Source: Cyanobium sp. NIES-981
GTDB lineage: Bacteria > Cyanobacteriota > Cyanobacteriia > PCC-6307 > Cyanobiaceae
Direction of reading: 5' to 3'
Assembly: GCA_945901765.1 (NCBI GenBank)
Contig: CAMDLO010000006.1
Coordinates: 1-57,845 of the forward strand
Length of the DNA stretch: 57,845 nt
A model generated the notes under the pieces. It did no database searches. It was not told the origin of the DNA and saw only the letters and a program-made list of their open reading frames with translations. Positions 57,083-57,845 of this stretch are shown piece after piece (the first letter of the stretch is position 1; each line of letters begins with the position of its first letter). A program made the position numbers and the translations under genes.

Positions 57083-57492
57083 ATGTGCCCCTGCGGCTGT
57101 GCCGCTGCGAGGATTCGGGAGTCGATCCCTGCCGCAGCACGCGGCCCCCTGCCATGCCGAAGGGCCACAGCCTGCGCCTGACCGCCGCCGCTGCCGCCGA
57201 ACTGGGTCGCCAGGCAGCCGTGGCCGGCACACCGGGCCTGATGCACCTCGACCTGCAGCCAAACGGTTGCGCCGACTGGACCATCCGGCTGCGCCCCGGC
57301 CACCTGGCGGGCGTGCCCATCGCCCGTGCCGATGGGCTGACGCTCTACGCCCCGGGGGAGCAGGTGGGGCTGCTGGCCGGCCTGAATCTCGATTACCGGG
57401 GTGATCTCAGCGGTGGCGGCTTTCTGGTGCGGGGCCAGGAGGGAGTGACCAGTTGCGCCTGCGGAGCGGCCTTCAGCCGACGCCCTGGCTGA
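57079..57492 (+). CDS. IscA/HesB-like iron-sulfur protein
   Basis: The product, up to 137 residues, has the A-type carrier fold with three expected cysteines: one in PNGCADWTIRL and two in the C-terminal SCACGAAFS (C-x-C-G). It starts with ATG 57079 overlapping the preceding stop, or at ATG 57154, which gives the usual about 112-residue length. The longer form adds a Cys-rich segment (LCRCEDSGVDPC). A-type carriers hand Fe-S clusters to apo-proteins; whether this one does is inferred. Confidence 0.82.
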   Translation: MNVPLRLCRCEDSGVDPCRSTRPPAMPKGHSLRLTAAAAAELGRQAAVAGTPGLMHLDLQPNGCADWTIRLRPGHLAGVPIARADGLTLYAPGEQVGLLAGLNLDYRGDLSGGGFLVRGQEGVTSCACGAAFSRRPG

Positions 57493-57617
57493 GGGGGGAG
57501 GCGACCCAGTAAGGTGGCGGATTGTCGAAATCGTTCGAACGTCAGCCCACAGCGTTCGACCTCTGATCCCGGCTTAAACGAACCCGGCCACACCGGCCCC
57601 CGACCTACCGGCCCTCG

Positions 57618-57845
57618 ATGCCAACCATTCAGCAGCTGATCCGCACAGAGCGGCAGAGTCTCACCCGCAAGACCAAATCGCCGGCCCTGCGGGCTTGCCC
57701 GGAGCGCCGTGGCGTGTGCACGCGCGTGTACACCTCCACCCCCAAAAAGCCGAACTCGGCCCTGCGCAAGGTCGCGCGTGTGCGCCTCACCTCCGGATTC
57801 GAGGTGACCGCCTACATCCCCGGCATCGGCCACAACCTGCAGGAG
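57618..57845 (+). CDS. rpsL: 30S ribosomal protein S12, 5' part
   Basis: The first 76 residues of S12 are present: [58 protein letters not shown] and the start of the PGIGHNLQE block. S12 contacts the decoding centre. The gene runs out of the window; in cyanobacteria rpsG, fusA and tuf usually follow. The preceding 125-bp gap contains a cgttcgaacg palindrome. Confidence 0.97.
   Translation, partial: MPTIQQLIRTERQSLTRKTKSPALRACPERRGVCTRVYTSTPKKPNSALRKVARVRLTSGFEVTAYIPGIGHNLQE

Overview
The window is about 58 kb of high-GC DNA that reads as a chromosome segment of a picocyanobacterium of the Synechococcus/Cyanobium type. The evidence is photosystem I genes (psaA, psaB, psaI, psaL), an NDH-1 subunit (ndhN), the clock-associated Fe-S protein LdpA, a Ycf45-like ATPase, a CAAD-domain membrane protein, the cyanobacteria-restricted DUF1815 and DUF2839 proteins, a cyanobacterial-order ribosomal protein cluster and a large-type glutamate synthase. 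The placement is inferred from gene content and base composition, not from any comparison run here.

Layout. 1-12.9 kb is a mosaic of short housekeeping units: the 3' end of speD, larE, a tandem CobO-like protein, an E1-like MoeB-rhodanese protein with a JAMM peptidase, a CAAD protein, fructosamine kinase, crtD, tyrA, a degenerate DinG-like helicase, DUF2839, DUF1815, recA with a candidate LexA box, a HAD hydrolase and tRNA-Gln. 13.1-16.4 kb (minus strand) holds the Ycf45/R3H ATPase, ldpA and ndhN. 16.7-33.7 kb (plus strand) is the S10-spc-alpha cluster from rplC to rplQ, followed by truA, rplM, rpsI, rpmE and prfA, with secY, adk and rpoA inside. 33.7-39.4 kb holds an HNH nuclease, alr, tRNA-Ser, a 447-bp gene-poor gap with repeats, and cell-envelope genes (class-A-like serine hydrolase, NlpC/P60 peptidase, family-2 glycosyltransferase). 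39.6-45.4 kb is the photosystem I island: psaI-psaL on plus and psaA-psaB on minus, with a small lipoprotein-like gene between them. 45.8-57.8 kb holds an EP-repeat lipoprotein, a CbiG-CobJ fusion, tRNA-Pro, lipA, the large glutamate synthase, a phosphodiester-glycosidase-like exported protein, an IscA/HesB-like protein and the 5' end of rpsL.

Functionally the segment combines translation and secretion (ribosomal proteins, RNA polymerase alpha, SecY, release factor 1), photosynthesis and redox (PSI, NDH-1, carotenoid desaturase, glutamate synthase), cobalamin and lipoate metabolism, and wall remodelling. I see no phage, insertion sequence, CRISPR array or classic defence system.

The observations most worth following up are: a DinG/Rad3-family relative whose helicase motifs all look ruined; minisatellite-like repeats in several intergenic regions, one set placing a repeated TTGACTT directly upstream of tyrA; a roughly 300-bp low-GC block inside recA that suggests allele import; a two-domain CobO-like protein with two intact P-loops; an E1-rhodanese/JAMM pair with no visible ubiquitin-like partner; and two convergent gene pairs that share one CTAG as overlapping stop codons.
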